Assembly (NCBI GenBank): GCA_024697065.1
Contig: JAILGE010000031.1
Location: 124,001-188,000 of the forward strand
Direction of reading: 5' to 3'
DNA length: 64,000 bases
Source: Lachnospiraceae bacterium
Lineage (GTDB): Bacteria; Bacillota; Clostridia; Lachnospirales; Lachnospiraceae
Numbering within the stretch: position 1 is the stretch's first letter; each line of letters opens with the position of its first letter. The position numbers were made by a program, and so were the translations under genes. Under the pieces are notes generated by a model, which saw nothing but the letters and a program-made list of their open reading frames with translations, made no database searches and had not been told where the DNA came from. Shown in pieces: positions 1 through 8,011 of the stretch.

Positions 1-56
1 CCGAAGTAGTAGGAAAGCTCCATGATAAAGAAAAATTCGAGATGCTGATGAAATAA
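1..56 (+). CDS. 3' end of an unidentified gene (partial)
   Basis: An open frame enters from the left edge and ends with TAA at 54-56, giving the terminal residues EVVGKLHDKEKFEMLMK. Seventeen residues are too few to name a family. The lysine- and glutamate-rich composition and normal codon choice suggest a genuine protein terminus, but this is inference. The next 115 bases hold no convincing gene. Confidence 0.4.
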   Translation, partial: EVVGKLHDKEKFEMLMK

Positions 57-173
57 ATATATGATCAAGGCTTACCGGTATTCAGGTCTTTACCGCCAGA
101 CCCTGTGGAGGTCGGTCCGGATCGGTATGATGTGGAAAAAGAGGGTTTTTATTCTTACTGACACAGAGGTTAC

Positions 174-438
174 ATGAAATGAAGGCTTAAAGAGAATCAC
201 TGAAAAAACTGCTGCTCAGCAGGATAATGATATCCGTCTTTATTATTATAGTGATGATCACGGAATTACGGAAGAGCAGGCTGCAACGGTTAATCAGATC
301 CTTGAACTGTCAGGTACTATTGTAAGAGACAGCGAAAAGATCTCAGAGGAAACCGAAAACCTTGCAAGTGTTTCCGAAAAACTTAACGGTTATTCCGCTA
401 TCATCAGCGATGATCTGAAGAATTTTAAATTGAATTAG
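174..438 (+). pseudogene. Degenerate methyl-accepting chemotaxis protein
   Basis: Bases 262-438 translate without interruption to a typical receptor C-terminus (start GITEEQAATVNQILELS, end DDLKNFKLN, stop TAG at 436-438), the helical end of a cytoplasmic signalling domain. Just upstream, in another frame (about 206-259), lies a hydrophobic stretch reading KLLLSRIMISVFIIIVMI, like the first membrane helix of such receptors, and an ATG at 174 begins a broken start region with an early stop. I infer that a chemoreceptor gene lost its middle (ligand domain, HAMP, most of the signalling domain) and gained frameshifts, leaving N-terminal and C-terminal scraps fused. No ribosome-binding site leads the C-terminal piece. 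The identification of the C-terminus is firm; the N-terminal assignment is weaker. Confidence 0.6.
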
Positions 439-475
439 TTTCAGCGATACAGGATCCGATATCCTGTGTGGATGA

Positions 476-519
476 AAAATACCCTCTATACCGCATAAAC
501 GGCATAGGGGGTATTTTTA
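476..519 (+). terminator. Intrinsic terminator after the chemoreceptor remnant
   Basis: A 13-bp stem (481-493 with 500-512, two G-T wobbles) with a six-base loop is followed by TATTTTTA. It separates the decayed receptor from the clpB promoter region. Confidence 0.8.
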
Positions 520-533
520 TGACTTCAAACACT

Positions 534-576
534 TTAGCACTCACCTCTTGACAGTGCTAACAATTCGTACTAAAGT
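534..576 (+). promoter_or_regulatory. CIRCE operator overlapping the clpB promoter
   Basis: TTAGCACTC (534-542), nine bases, then CAGTGCTAA (552-560) matches the HrcA operator TTAGCACTC-N9-GAGTGCTAA at 17 of 18 arm positions. A perfect -35 box TTGACA (548-553) lies inside it, with TAAAGT 17 nt downstream (571-576) as likely -10. HrcA bound here would cover the -35 box, so clpB is probably derepressed on heat or protein-folding stress. Confidence 0.85.
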
Positions 577-649
577 GTGATATAGAGATTAGAACATAAA
601 TGATCCTTTAGCATTGCGGCAGCTGCATAAATGCTGCAGGGGAGGCGTT

Positions 650-3232
650 ATGAATATACAAAAATTCACACAGAATTCCGTAATGGCACTTCAGAATACG
701 GAAAAGCTCGCATATGAGTATGGCAATCAGGAGATAGAGGAAGAGCACCTTTTATATGCTCTTTTGGAGCTTGGTGACAGTCTGATACTGAAGCTTATCG
801 AGAAGATGGAGATCAATAAGGAACACTTCGTCGACAGGGTTAAGCAGGGACTGGAAAAGAGAGTCAAAGTTCAGGGCGGACAGGTATTTTTCGGACGCGA
901 TCTGAATATGGCTTTAAACGGCGCGGAAGATGAAGCAAAGGCCATGGGCGATGACTATGTTTCCGTGGAGCATCTTTTTCTCGCTATGATAAAGCATCCC
1001 AATAAAGAGATAAAAGCCATATTTACGGAGTATGGAATCACCAGAGACCGATTTCTGGGTGTGCTTGCAACTGTAAGAGGAAACCAGAGAGTGACCAGCG
1101 ATAATCCTGAAGCTACCTATGACACGCTTGAAAAGTATGGACAGGATCTGGTGGAAAAAGCAAGGAATCAGAAACTGGATCCGGTTATCGGCAGAGATGC
1201 GGAGATCAGGAACGTGATACGTATCCTTTCCAGAAAGACCAAGAACAATCCTGTTCTCATAGGTGAACCGGGAGTGGGCAAGACCGCAGTGGTTGAGGGA
1301 CTGGCCCAGAGAATAGTTCAGGGGGATGTTCCCGGCGGCCTTAAGGATAAGAAGCTCTTTTCTCTGGATATGGGAGCACTTGTTGCGGGAGCAAAATACA
1401 GAGGTGAGTTTGAGGAGAGATTAAAAGCTGTTTTGGAGGAGGTAAAGAAATCCGAAGGGCAGATAATCCTCTTTATAGATGAGCTGCATACCATAGTAGG
1501 TGCAGGCAAGACCGATGGCGCAATGGATGCTGGAAATATGTTAAAGCCAATGCTCGCAAGAGGCGAGCTTCACTGTATCGGTGCTACGACTCTTGATGAA
1601 TACAGGAAATATATAGAAAAGGATCCCGCTCTCGAGAGACGTTTTCAACCGGTTTTGGTTGATGAACCTACAGTGGAGGATACCATATCGATACTCAGAG
1701 GACTTAAGGAAAGATATGAAGTCTATCATGGTGTCAGGATAATGGATAATGCGCTGGTTGCGGCGGCAACTCTTTCTGACAGGTATATCACAGACAGATT
1801 CCTTCCCGACAAGGCTATCGACCTTGTAGATGAAGCCTGTGCCATGATCAAGACTGAGCTTGATACTTTGCCTACCGAGCTTGATGAGGAACAGCGCAGG
1901 ATCATCCAGATGGAGATTGAGGTTGCTGCTCTTAAAAAAGAAGATGACAACTTAAGTAAAGAACGTCTCGAAGATCTCTCCAGAGAACTTGCCGAGGCAA
2001 AGGAGTCCTTTGCGGTGAGAAAGGCGCAATGGGAAAATGAAAAGAGTGCAGTTGATAAGCTCTCAAAGATAAGAGAACAGATAGAATCCGTTAATAATGA
2101 TATACAGATCGCTCAAAGAGAAGGGGATCTGGAAAAGGCTGCGGAACTTTCTTACGGAACCCTCCCTACTCTTAAGAAAGAACTGGAGCAGGAAGAGGAG
2201 CTGGCGGGCAAGAGAGAAGCGCGCCTTGTCCACGAGAATGTCTCCGAAGATGAGATCGGACGCATCATTTCCAGATGGACAGGTATACCTGTAAGCAAGC
2301 TCAATGAATCTGAAAGGAGTAAGACCCTGCATCTTGATGAACAGCTCCATAAGAGGGTGATCGGTCAGGATGATGCGGTCCGCAAAGTTTCGGAAGCAAT
2401 AATCAGGTCAAAAGCGGGCATAAAGGATCCGGGAAAGCCCATAGGTTCTTTCCTTTTCCTCGGACCTACCGGTGTGGGAAAGACGGAGCTTGCCAAGACC
2501 CTTGCGGATGTTCTTTTTGATGATGAGAAGAATATGGTCCGTATAGATATGAGTGAATATATGGAGAAGCACTCTGTGTCCAGGCTGGTGGGAGCGCCTC
2601 CGGGATATGTTGGATATGATGAGGGCGGCCAGCTTACCGAAGCCGTGCGCAGAAAGCCGTATTCTGTCGTGCTCTTTGATGAGATAGAAAAGGCTCATCC
2701 CGATGTATTCAATATACTGCTTCAGGTACTGGATGACGGCCGTATAACGGATTCCCAGGGAAGAACTGTTGATTTTAAGAATACCATTATAATAATGACA
2801 TCAAATATCGGTGCACAGACACTTCTTTCCGGTATCGATGATGACGGAAATATAACGGAGGAGGCTCAGGATGCGGCAGAGGATCAGTTAAAGGCTCATT
2901 TCAGACCCGAATTCCTGAACAGACTTGATGAGATAATAATGTTCAAGCCTTTGAACAGGGATAACATAGAAGGCATAGTCGGATTGATCATGAAATCCCT
3001 CAATGAGCGCCTGGCAGACAGAGAGATTTCCGTTGAGCTTACACCCGCTGCAGAAACCTACATCGTTGAAAACGGCTATGATCCGATATACGGTGCACGT
3101 CCTCTTAAGAGATATATTCAAAAGACCGTTGAAACTCTTTCGGCAAAGCTTATTCTTGCGGATAATGTATCACAGGGTGACAGGATACTTATCGATGTGA
3201 ACGGAGACGGTTTAGAGGCGGTAAAAAAATAA
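650..3232 (+). CDS. clpB: ATP-dependent chaperone ClpB
   Basis: Cytoplasmic AAA+ disaggregase that threads aggregated proteins through a hexameric ring, working with DnaK/DnaJ. The 860-residue length is normal. Domains in order: Clp N-domain (1-145), first ATPase with GEPGVGKT at about 205-212 and Walker B IILFIDE at about 272-278, a long charged coiled coil (about 410-525, the ClpB-specific M-domain), and second ATPase with GPTGVGKT at about 605-612. The M-domain distinguishes it from ClpC/ClpA. The ATG at 650 follows GGGGAGG by 4-5 bases and begins MNIQKFTQ, the family start; the open frame extends 12 codons upstream but lacks support. It is controlled by the CIRCE just upstream. B. subtilis lacks clpB, so the HrcA wiring differs from that model. 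Confidence 0.97.
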   Translation: MNIQKFTQNSVMALQNTEKLAYEYGNQEIEEEHLLYALLELGDSLILKLIEKMEINKEHFVDRVKQGLEKRVKVQGGQVFFGRDLNMALNGAEDEAKAMGDDYVSVEHLFLAMIKHPNKEIKAIFTEYGITRDRFLGVLATVRGNQRVTSDNPEATYDTLEKYGQDLVEKARNQKLDPVIGRDAEIRNVIRILSRKTKNNPVLIGEPGVGKTAVVEGLAQRIVQGDVPGGLKDKKLFSLDMGALVAGAKYRGEFEERLKAVLEEVKKSEGQIILFIDELHTIVGAGKTDGAMDAGNMLKPMLARGELHCIGATTLDEYRKYIEKDPALERRFQPVLVDEPTVEDTISILRGLKERYEVYHGVRIMDNALVAAATLSDRYITDRFLPDKAIDLVDEACAMIKTELDTLPTELDEEQRRIIQMEIEVAALKKEDDNLSKERLEDLSRELAEAKESFAVRKAQWENEKSAVDKLSKIREQIESVNNDIQIAQREGDLEKAAELSYGTLPTLKKELEQEEELAGKREARLVHENVSEDEIGRIISRWTGIPVSKLNESERSKTLHLDEQLHKRVIGQDDAVRKVSEAIIRSKAGIKDPGKPIGSFLFLGPTGVGKTELAKTLADVLFDDEKNMVRIDMSEYMEKHSVSRLVGAPPGYVGYDEGGQLTEAVRRKPYSVVLFDEIEKAHPDVFNILLQVLDDGRITDSQGRTVDFKNTIIIMTSNIGAQTLLSGIDDDGNITEEAQDAAEDQLKAHFRPEFLNRLDEIIMFKPLNRDNIEGIVGLIMKSLNERLADREISVELTPAAETYIVENGYDPIYGARPLKRYIQKTVETLSAKLILADNVSQGDRILIDVNGDGLEAVKK

Positions 3233-3307
3233 TTTTTATTTTTTGCAATAATATCTCATGATCCTGCGTTGTTGTATTAAGAAGGCAGGAAAAACGGAGG
3301 TGTTCGT

Positions 3308-3502
3308 ATGAAAGTTCTTATCGCTTGTATAATATGGATGGTGCTTGTTGTGATAATGTCATCTCATGACGGATTGTTCGATGGCGAAGAATATGATACC
3401 AAAGGCGATCGTGCAGGAAACGATAATAATATAATCCCCTTTACCCTTTTGGGACAGGATCTGAACGTGAGTGACAGTGAAGAGCTCAGGAAACACGGTT
3501 GA
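3308..3502 (+). CDS. Small membrane-anchored protein of unknown function
   Basis: A 64-residue protein with a GGAGG site seven bases before the ATG and a strong terminator right after it, which together argue for a real gene. Residues 2-18 form one hydrophobic helix (KVLIACIIWMVLVVIMS), and the rest is a polar, acidic tail rich in Asp, Asn and Gly. The likely topology is a single N-terminal membrane anchor with the tail outside, but orientation is not certain. I do not recognise a family. It lies between clpB and rsuA, 75 bases after the clpB stop, so it could be read through from the clpB promoter. Confidence 0.6.
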   Translation: MKVLIACIIWMVLVVIMSSHDGLFDGEEYDTKGDRAGNDNNIIPFTLLGQDLNVSDSEELRKHG

Positions 3503-3520
3503 TGTTTCTCCTTTTCTCAT

Positions 3521-3557
3521 GCGGCGGCCGCTTGTTGAAGGCGGCCGCCGTTTTTTA
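3521..3557 (+). terminator. Strong GC-rich intrinsic terminator
   Basis: A perfect 10-bp stem CGGCGGCCGC (3522-3531) with GCGGCCGCCG (3541-3550), followed by six T residues. It ends the clpB-small protein transcript. Confidence 0.92.
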
Positions 3558-3568
3558 TTCCAATGTCG

Positions 3569-3579
3569 TATGCTATAAT
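3569..3579 (+). promoter_or_regulatory. Extended -10 promoter of rsuA, probably leaderless
   Basis: TATGCTATAAT is a perfect -10 hexamer with the TG extension. The rsuA ATG begins only eight bases after it, where transcription would normally start, and no Shine-Dalgarno exists between. I infer a leaderless or nearly leaderless mRNA. Confidence 0.7.
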
Positions 3580-3587
3580 ATCTTACT

Positions 3588-4349
3588 ATGATCAGAATAG
3601 ATAAATATCTTTCGGATATGGGATGCGGTACCAGAACGGAATTAAAAAAGATGATCCGTTCCGGAAAGGTGTATATGCTTACTCCGGACGGAGAGAAGTG
3701 CTGCAAGGATCCTGCGGCAAAGATACCGGAGGATACGGAGCTGGTGATACGGGCAGAAAGAGAAAATGCCGTCTGCATCAGATATGAAGAATTCCAATAT
3801 ATCCTGCTTAATAAACCGCAGGGGGTAGTCAGTGCGGTAACGGATCCTATTCACGAAACCGTGACCGATATATGCCGTGGATACGGGATAAGAGATGATA
3901 TTTCACCGGTAGGCAGACTGGATCTGGATACGGAAGGTCTGATATTGCTTACCAATGACGGGGCGCTTGCGCACAGATTGCTGGCCCCGGACAAGCATGT
4001 GGAGAAGGAATACGAGGTGCGGGTGAGAGTTCCCTTTACAGGGAATGGGGAAGCACTGGTGCAGCATTTTGCCGAAGGGATAGATATCCCCGAATCCGAT
4101 AAAGGGAATGATGCCTTCAGATCAAAATCCGCGAAACTTGTGATATCAGGTACGGAGCCTGATCTTGCCCATGTGACCATAACCGAAGGAAAATACCATC
4201 AGGTTAAGCGGATGTTTGCTGCTGTCGGCAATGAAGTCGTTCATTTAAAAAGGATCAGGATGGGAAGTCTTACCCTTCCGGGTGATCTGAAAGCGGGAGA
4301 GTACATAAAGCTTTCATCTCCGGATGCGGATTTTAAACAGGAAGCGTAA
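3588..4349 (+). CDS. rsuA: 16S rRNA pseudouridine synthase, RsuA family
   Basis: Converts a uridine of 16S rRNA (position 516 in E. coli) to pseudouridine during small-subunit assembly. At 253 residues it has the usual layout: an N-terminal S4 RNA-binding domain (1-60, MIRIDKYLSDMG) and a catalytic domain with the motif GRLDLDTEG at 109-117 containing the catalytic Asp112. The C-terminal signature EGKYHQVKRMFAAVGNEV is closer to RsuA than to the 23S enzymes RluB/RluE, which is why I prefer RsuA. The ATG at 3588 has no Shine-Dalgarno and sits eight bases behind an extended -10 box. The gene follows a strong terminator, so it starts its own transcript, which probably includes the lipoprotein 27 bases downstream. 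Confidence 0.92.
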   Translation: MIRIDKYLSDMGCGTRTELKKMIRSGKVYMLTPDGEKCCKDPAAKIPEDTELVIRAERENAVCIRYEEFQYILLNKPQGVVSAVTDPIHETVTDICRGYGIRDDISPVGRLDLDTEGLILLTNDGALAHRLLAPDKHVEKEYEVRVRVPFTGNGEALVQHFAEGIDIPESDKGNDAFRSKSAKLVISGTEPDLAHVTITEGKYHQVKRMFAAVGNEVVHLKRIRMGSLTLPGDLKAGEYIKLSSPDADFKQEA

Positions 4350-4376
4350 ATAATCGTTTTAAGAATAATTTATATT

Positions 4377-5396
4377 ATGAAAAGAAGCAGTATCGTAAAA
4401 CGGATAAGGAGCTTGATGACCATAGCGGCATGTTCGCTGTGCTGCATGTTTGTGCTTGCTGCCTGCGGTGAGGAGAGGATAATACTCACTACGGGATTTG
4501 AGCCGGGGGAGCTTTTCTGGCTTGAAGGCATATCCTGTTATAAAAGAGAATATCTGGTTTATCTCACCAATATGCAGAATCAGTATGAGATTGCCTATGG
4601 TGAAGAGATCTGGCAGACACAGACGGGAGAGGGTTCACTTAAGGATTGCGTAAAACGCACGGCTCTTGCGAGACTTGCGAAGATCAAGATGATGAACCTG
4701 ATGGCGGGTGAAAGAGGGATCACAGCCACTAAAAATGAAGAGCAGCTTGCGGATAAGGCTGCACAGAATTATTTCAGCTCCCTTTCCCCCGAAGAGATAG
4801 AAGCTTTTGATGATATCACGGTGGATGACATCAGGGGGATGTATCTCGATTATGCCATAGCGGAAGATGTATATGCTCATCTGACTGAAGGTGTGAAGGA
4901 GTCGGAGATAAGCGATGATGCGGCCAGAACCATTGTTGTCGAATATATAAAGACCGACAGCAGATCAAAAGCGGAAGCGATGCTTGATCAGATAAACGAG
5001 GGAACCGGCTTCGATGAACTTATGATGGCGGAGAACAACGGCTATGAAGCCATAGACACTTTCTGCAGAGGAGAAAGGGATGAAAGCATTGAGACAGTGT
5101 GCTTTGATCTTGGTGAAAATGAAGTCAGTGATGTGGTAGCGGCATCCGACGGTTATTATTATATTTTCCGCTGCATCAATACTAAGGACAGGATAGAAAC
5201 GGACAAACGCAGGAGTGAACTTCTTCAGGAGAAGAAGGATGTGGTATTCAATGAGGCATATGACACCTTCAGACAGGGCAAAAGATGCTATCTTAATCAG
5301 GAACTCCTGGACAGTATAGATTTTGTCGGAGGCGGTGAAGTGGACACATCCGATTTCTTCGATGTTTATGAGACGACATTTCTGGTATCTCAATAA
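4377..5396 (+). CDS. Lipoprotein, PrsA/PpiC-like peptidyl-prolyl isomerase
   Basis: A 339-residue exported protein with a lipoprotein signal peptide: a basic start, a hydrophobic core and the lipobox LAAC with the lipidated Cys30. The middle (about 100-190) is helical and resembles the SurA/PrsA N-terminal chaperone region. Residues about 180-280 (TIVVEYIKTDSRSKAEAML, then GFDELM and YYYIFRCIN) resemble a parvulin-type PpiC domain, suggesting help with folding outside the membrane. Similarity is by pattern only, so activity is uncertain. A second ATG at 4416 has a better Shine-Dalgarno (AAGGAG, spacing four) but would remove the basic residues of the signal peptide; I keep 4377. It ends six bases before the htpG operator. 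Confidence 0.72.
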   Translation: MKRSSIVKRIRSLMTIAACSLCCMFVLAACGEERIILTTGFEPGELFWLEGISCYKREYLVYLTNMQNQYEIAYGEEIWQTQTGEGSLKDCVKRTALARLAKIKMMNLMAGERGITATKNEEQLADKAAQNYFSSLSPEEIEAFDDITVDDIRGMYLDYAIAEDVYAHLTEGVKESEISDDAARTIVVEYIKTDSRSKAEAMLDQINEGTGFDELMMAENNGYEAIDTFCRGERDESIETVCFDLGENEVSDVVAASDGYYYIFRCINTKDRIETDKRRSELLQEKKDVVFNEAYDTFRQGKRCYLNQELLDSIDFVGGGEVDTSDFFDVYETTFLVSQ

Positions 5397-5401
5397 ATCT
5401 G

Positions 5402-5464
5402 TTAGCACTCATCAAAAATGAGTGCTAATTTTCTATTGACATTTCCATTTTAGCGATTTAAACT
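5402..5464 (+). promoter_or_regulatory. Perfect CIRCE operator and htpG promoter
   Basis: TTAGCACTC (5402-5410), nine bases, GAGTGCTAA (5420-5428) is a perfect HrcA operator. Downstream is TTGACA (5436-5441), 17 bases, and TAAACT (5459-5464). The operator lies just upstream of the -35 box. It implies HrcA control of htpG, and about 90 bases of leader separate the start site from the coding region. Confidence 0.93.
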
Positions 5465-5562
5465 GAATTTATTCACGGGAAGGCATGGTGTCCGGGTGTA
5501 TTTTTGAATGAATACACGGATCAGCTCCCGTTTTATCAGTTTTAGAAAGGACGTGTGTACAA

Positions 5563-7662
5563 ATGGCAAACAAGGGCAGTTTATCAATCAGCAGTGAGAA
5601 TATATTCCCTATCATCAAGAAGTGGATGTATTCGGATCAGGATATTTTCTTCAGAGAACTTGTGAGCAACGGCTCGGATGCTATCACCAAGTTAAGGAAG
5701 CTGGACATGATGGGCGAGTATTCTCTCCCGGAAGGCTATAAGGGGAAGATCGAGGTCATTGTAAGTCCTGAAAATAAGACCATTAAAGTAATAGATAACG
5801 GTCTCGGAATGACTGAAGAAGAGGTATCTGAGTACATCAACCAGATCGCTTTTTCGGGAGCTACGGATTTCATCGAAAAATACAAGGACAAGGCTAACGA
5901 AGATCAGATAATCGGTCACTTTGGTCTCGGATTCTATTCTGCATTCATGATCGCTGATCAGGTGGAGATAAATACTCTTTCCTATAAGGAAGGCGCAAAA
6001 GCGGTTCACTGGACCTGCGACGGCGGAACGGACTATGAGATGGAGGATGGCACAAGGACCGAGATCGGTACCGAGATCATACTTCATGTTGCTTCCGATT
6101 GTGAGAAATACTGCAATAAATATGAAGCGGAAGATGTGCTTCGCAAATATTGCTCTTTTATGCCTTATGAGATATTTATCTCAAAAGAGGGCGAGGAGCT
6201 TACGGAGACCATAAAAGTATCCGAGAAGCTCGATACTGATGTTGTTCTCGAGGAGATCCCCGGAGAATATCCAAAGGATAAGGACGGTAAGGAAGATACA
6301 AGCAAAGAGAAGTCAGAGGATAAGCTCAAGATAAAGAAGCGTCCTGTTGCCCTTAATGATACGACGCCTCTTTGGGCAAAGCATCCCAATGAATGCACGA
6401 AGGATGAATATCTGGAATTCTACCGTAAGGTATTCCATGATTATAAGGAACCGCTTTTCTGGATACATCTGAATATGGATTATCCTTTTAACTTAAAGGG
6501 TATCCTTTACTTCCCCAAGATCAATATGGAGTTTGAATCCATCGAAGGCGTGATCAAGCTTTACAACAATCAGGTGTTCATCGCGGATAATATCAAGGAG
6601 GTCATCCCCGAGTATCTGATGCTCCTTAAGGGTGTTATCGATTGTCCGGATCTGCCTCTTAATGTTTCGAGATCCGCACTGCAGAATGACGGATTTGTTA
6701 AGAAGATCTCCGATTATATCTCCAAGAAGGTTGCCGATAAGCTTGCAGGAATGTGCAAGACAGAACGTGATGAGTACAACAGGTACTGGGATGATATCAG
6801 CCCCTTCATCAAATACGGATGCCTTAAGGATGATAAATTCTGTGAGAAGATGACGGACTATATCCTCTTTAAGGATATTGACGGAAAGTATATGTCACTC
6901 CCTGAATGCCTTGAAGTTAAGCCTATAGATACAGGTGATGATGAGGAAGGAACAGAGACAGCTACCGATGCGGACGGCAATAAGGTTGAAGCTGAAGTGG
7001 TTGATAAGGATGAGGCTGAGGATAAGGGTTCGGAAGCCGAAGAAGAGAAGAAAGACAAGAAGATTTATTATGTAACGGATGAGCAACAGCAGAGTCAGTA
7101 CATCAATATGTTCCGTAAAGCCGGAAAGGTGGCTGTGGTCCTTAAAGATACTATCGATCAGCCTTTCTTACAGCAGCTTGAGACCAAGAATGAGGGTATT
7201 CATTTCTTACGTATAGATTCGGAGCTTACCGATGACCTGAAGGCAAAGAACAGTAAGAAGGTGGAAGAGGAACTTGGAGAACAGACCAAGATCCTTGAGA
7301 AGATCTTCAAGAAAGTGATCAAGAAGGACAATATCACAGTTAAAGCCGAAAAGCTTAAGAATAAGGATATATCATCAATGCTTACGATTTCCGAAGAGGC
7401 AAGGCGTATGCAGGATATGATGAAGATGTATGCTACACGCGGCCTTGATATGGGAAGCATGCCCAAGCAGGGACAGACTCTTATCCTTAATACAAACAAC
7501 AAGCTTGTTCAAAAGATACTTGAGGACAAGGAAAGTGAGAATGCGGATCTTCTTTTTGAACAGCTTTACGATCTGGCAAGGATCCAGAATGAGCCTCTTG
7601 ATCCGGAAGCAATGACAAAGTTCGTGGCAAGATCCAATAAACTTTTGAGCATGCTTGCATAA
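5563..7662 (+). CDS. htpG: Molecular chaperone HtpG (Hsp90 family)
   Basis: Cytoplasmic dimeric Hsp90 chaperone using ATP to remodel client proteins. The GHKL ATPase domain shows FFRELVSNGSDAITKL (Asn and Asp for ATP/Mg binding), DNGLGMT and GHFGLGFYSAF. At 699 residues it is longer than the roughly 620 of E. coli HtpG because of two charged inserts: a Lys/Asp/Glu-rich stretch at about 225-262 between N and middle domains, and an acidic stretch at about 465-510 (DDEEGTETATDADG, later EAEEEKKDKK). The C-terminal dimerisation domain is complete. AAAGGA precedes the ATG at normal spacing. A perfect CIRCE and a sigma-A type promoter control it, and a terminator follows. Confidence 0.97.
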   Translation: MANKGSLSISSENIFPIIKKWMYSDQDIFFRELVSNGSDAITKLRKLDMMGEYSLPEGYKGKIEVIVSPENKTIKVIDNGLGMTEEEVSEYINQIAFSGATDFIEKYKDKANEDQIIGHFGLGFYSAFMIADQVEINTLSYKEGAKAVHWTCDGGTDYEMEDGTRTEIGTEIILHVASDCEKYCNKYEAEDVLRKYCSFMPYEIFISKEGEELTETIKVSEKLDTDVVLEEIPGEYPKDKDGKEDTSKEKSEDKLKIKKRPVALNDTTPLWAKHPNECTKDEYLEFYRKVFHDYKEPLFWIHLNMDYPFNLKGILYFPKINMEFESIEGVIKLYNNQVFIADNIKEVIPEYLMLLKGVIDCPDLPLNVSRSALQNDGFVKKISDYISKKVADKLAGMCKTERDEYNRYWDDISPFIKYGCLKDDKFCEKMTDYILFKDIDGKYMSLPECLEVKPIDTGDDEEGTETATDADGNKVEAEVVDKDEAEDKGSEAEEEKKDKKIYYVTDEQQQSQYINMFRKAGKVAVVLKDTIDQPFLQQLETKNEGIHFLRIDSELTDDLKAKNSKKVEEELGEQTKILEKIFKKVIKKDNITVKAEKLKNKDISSMLTISEEARRMQDMMKMYATRGLDMGSMPKQGQTLILNTNNKLVQKILEDKESENADLLFEQLYDLARIQNEPLDPEAMTKFVARSNKLLSMLA

Positions 7663-7688
7663 AAGGGTTTTTATCCGGGCTGATTTTT

Positions 7689-7721
7689 ACTCCCGTCTGT
7701 AGTTCGGACGGGAGTTTTTTT
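7689..7721 (+). terminator. Intrinsic terminator of htpG
   Basis: Nine-base stem ACTCCCGTC (7689-7697) with GACGGGAGT (7707-7715) followed by a T run to 7721. Confidence 0.93.
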
Positions 7722-7911
7722 GTTCCTGAAAGAACTGACGGTGAACATCTCGCTGTGAGATCACAAAAACAATATGTTCTTGAGCAGATGAATGTATTTG
7801 GTAAAAATTGACTAAAAATAGAAGTTTCCGCTAAAAAACATTAGCCAAATGCTGAATTGACAGTTGTTGATTGACTTTTCGAATCTGTTGTGACATCATA
7901 TTTATTGTTTT

Positions 7912-7976
7912 ACATGGAAGTAGTATGCGTTTTCAACCGGTAGAAAGTGCAGCGCAAACAGATTGCGACTCCATGT
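7912..7976 (+). promoter_or_regulatory. Candidate three-way-junction RNA leader
   Basis: This part of the 290-base gap before the next lipoprotein gene can fold as a compact three-way junction. P1 pairs 7912-7921 with 7968-7976 (one bulged A). P2 pairs 7926-7934 with 7943-7951 (nine pairs, two wobbles; loop AACCGGTA). P3 pairs 7953-7957 with 7963-7967 (loop ACAGA). It ends 35 bases before the start codon. It does not match any riboswitch consensus I know. Several TTGAC-like -35 candidates lie upstream (7857, 7871) but no clear -10. Folding was done by eye. Confidence 0.3.
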
Positions 7977-8011
7977 GAAGATAATATGAGGGCCGGAAAA
8001 GGGAGGAATAA

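Noticed and set aside
61..174. Short ATG-led frame of 37 codons near the left end
   Set aside because: No Shine-Dalgarno, unusual residues for a small protein, and it runs into the decayed chemoreceptor region.
7912..7976. Hammerhead ribozyme or c-di-GMP riboswitch identity
   Set aside because: GAAA is present but the CUGAUGA core is not, and the c-di-GMP aptamer signatures are absent.
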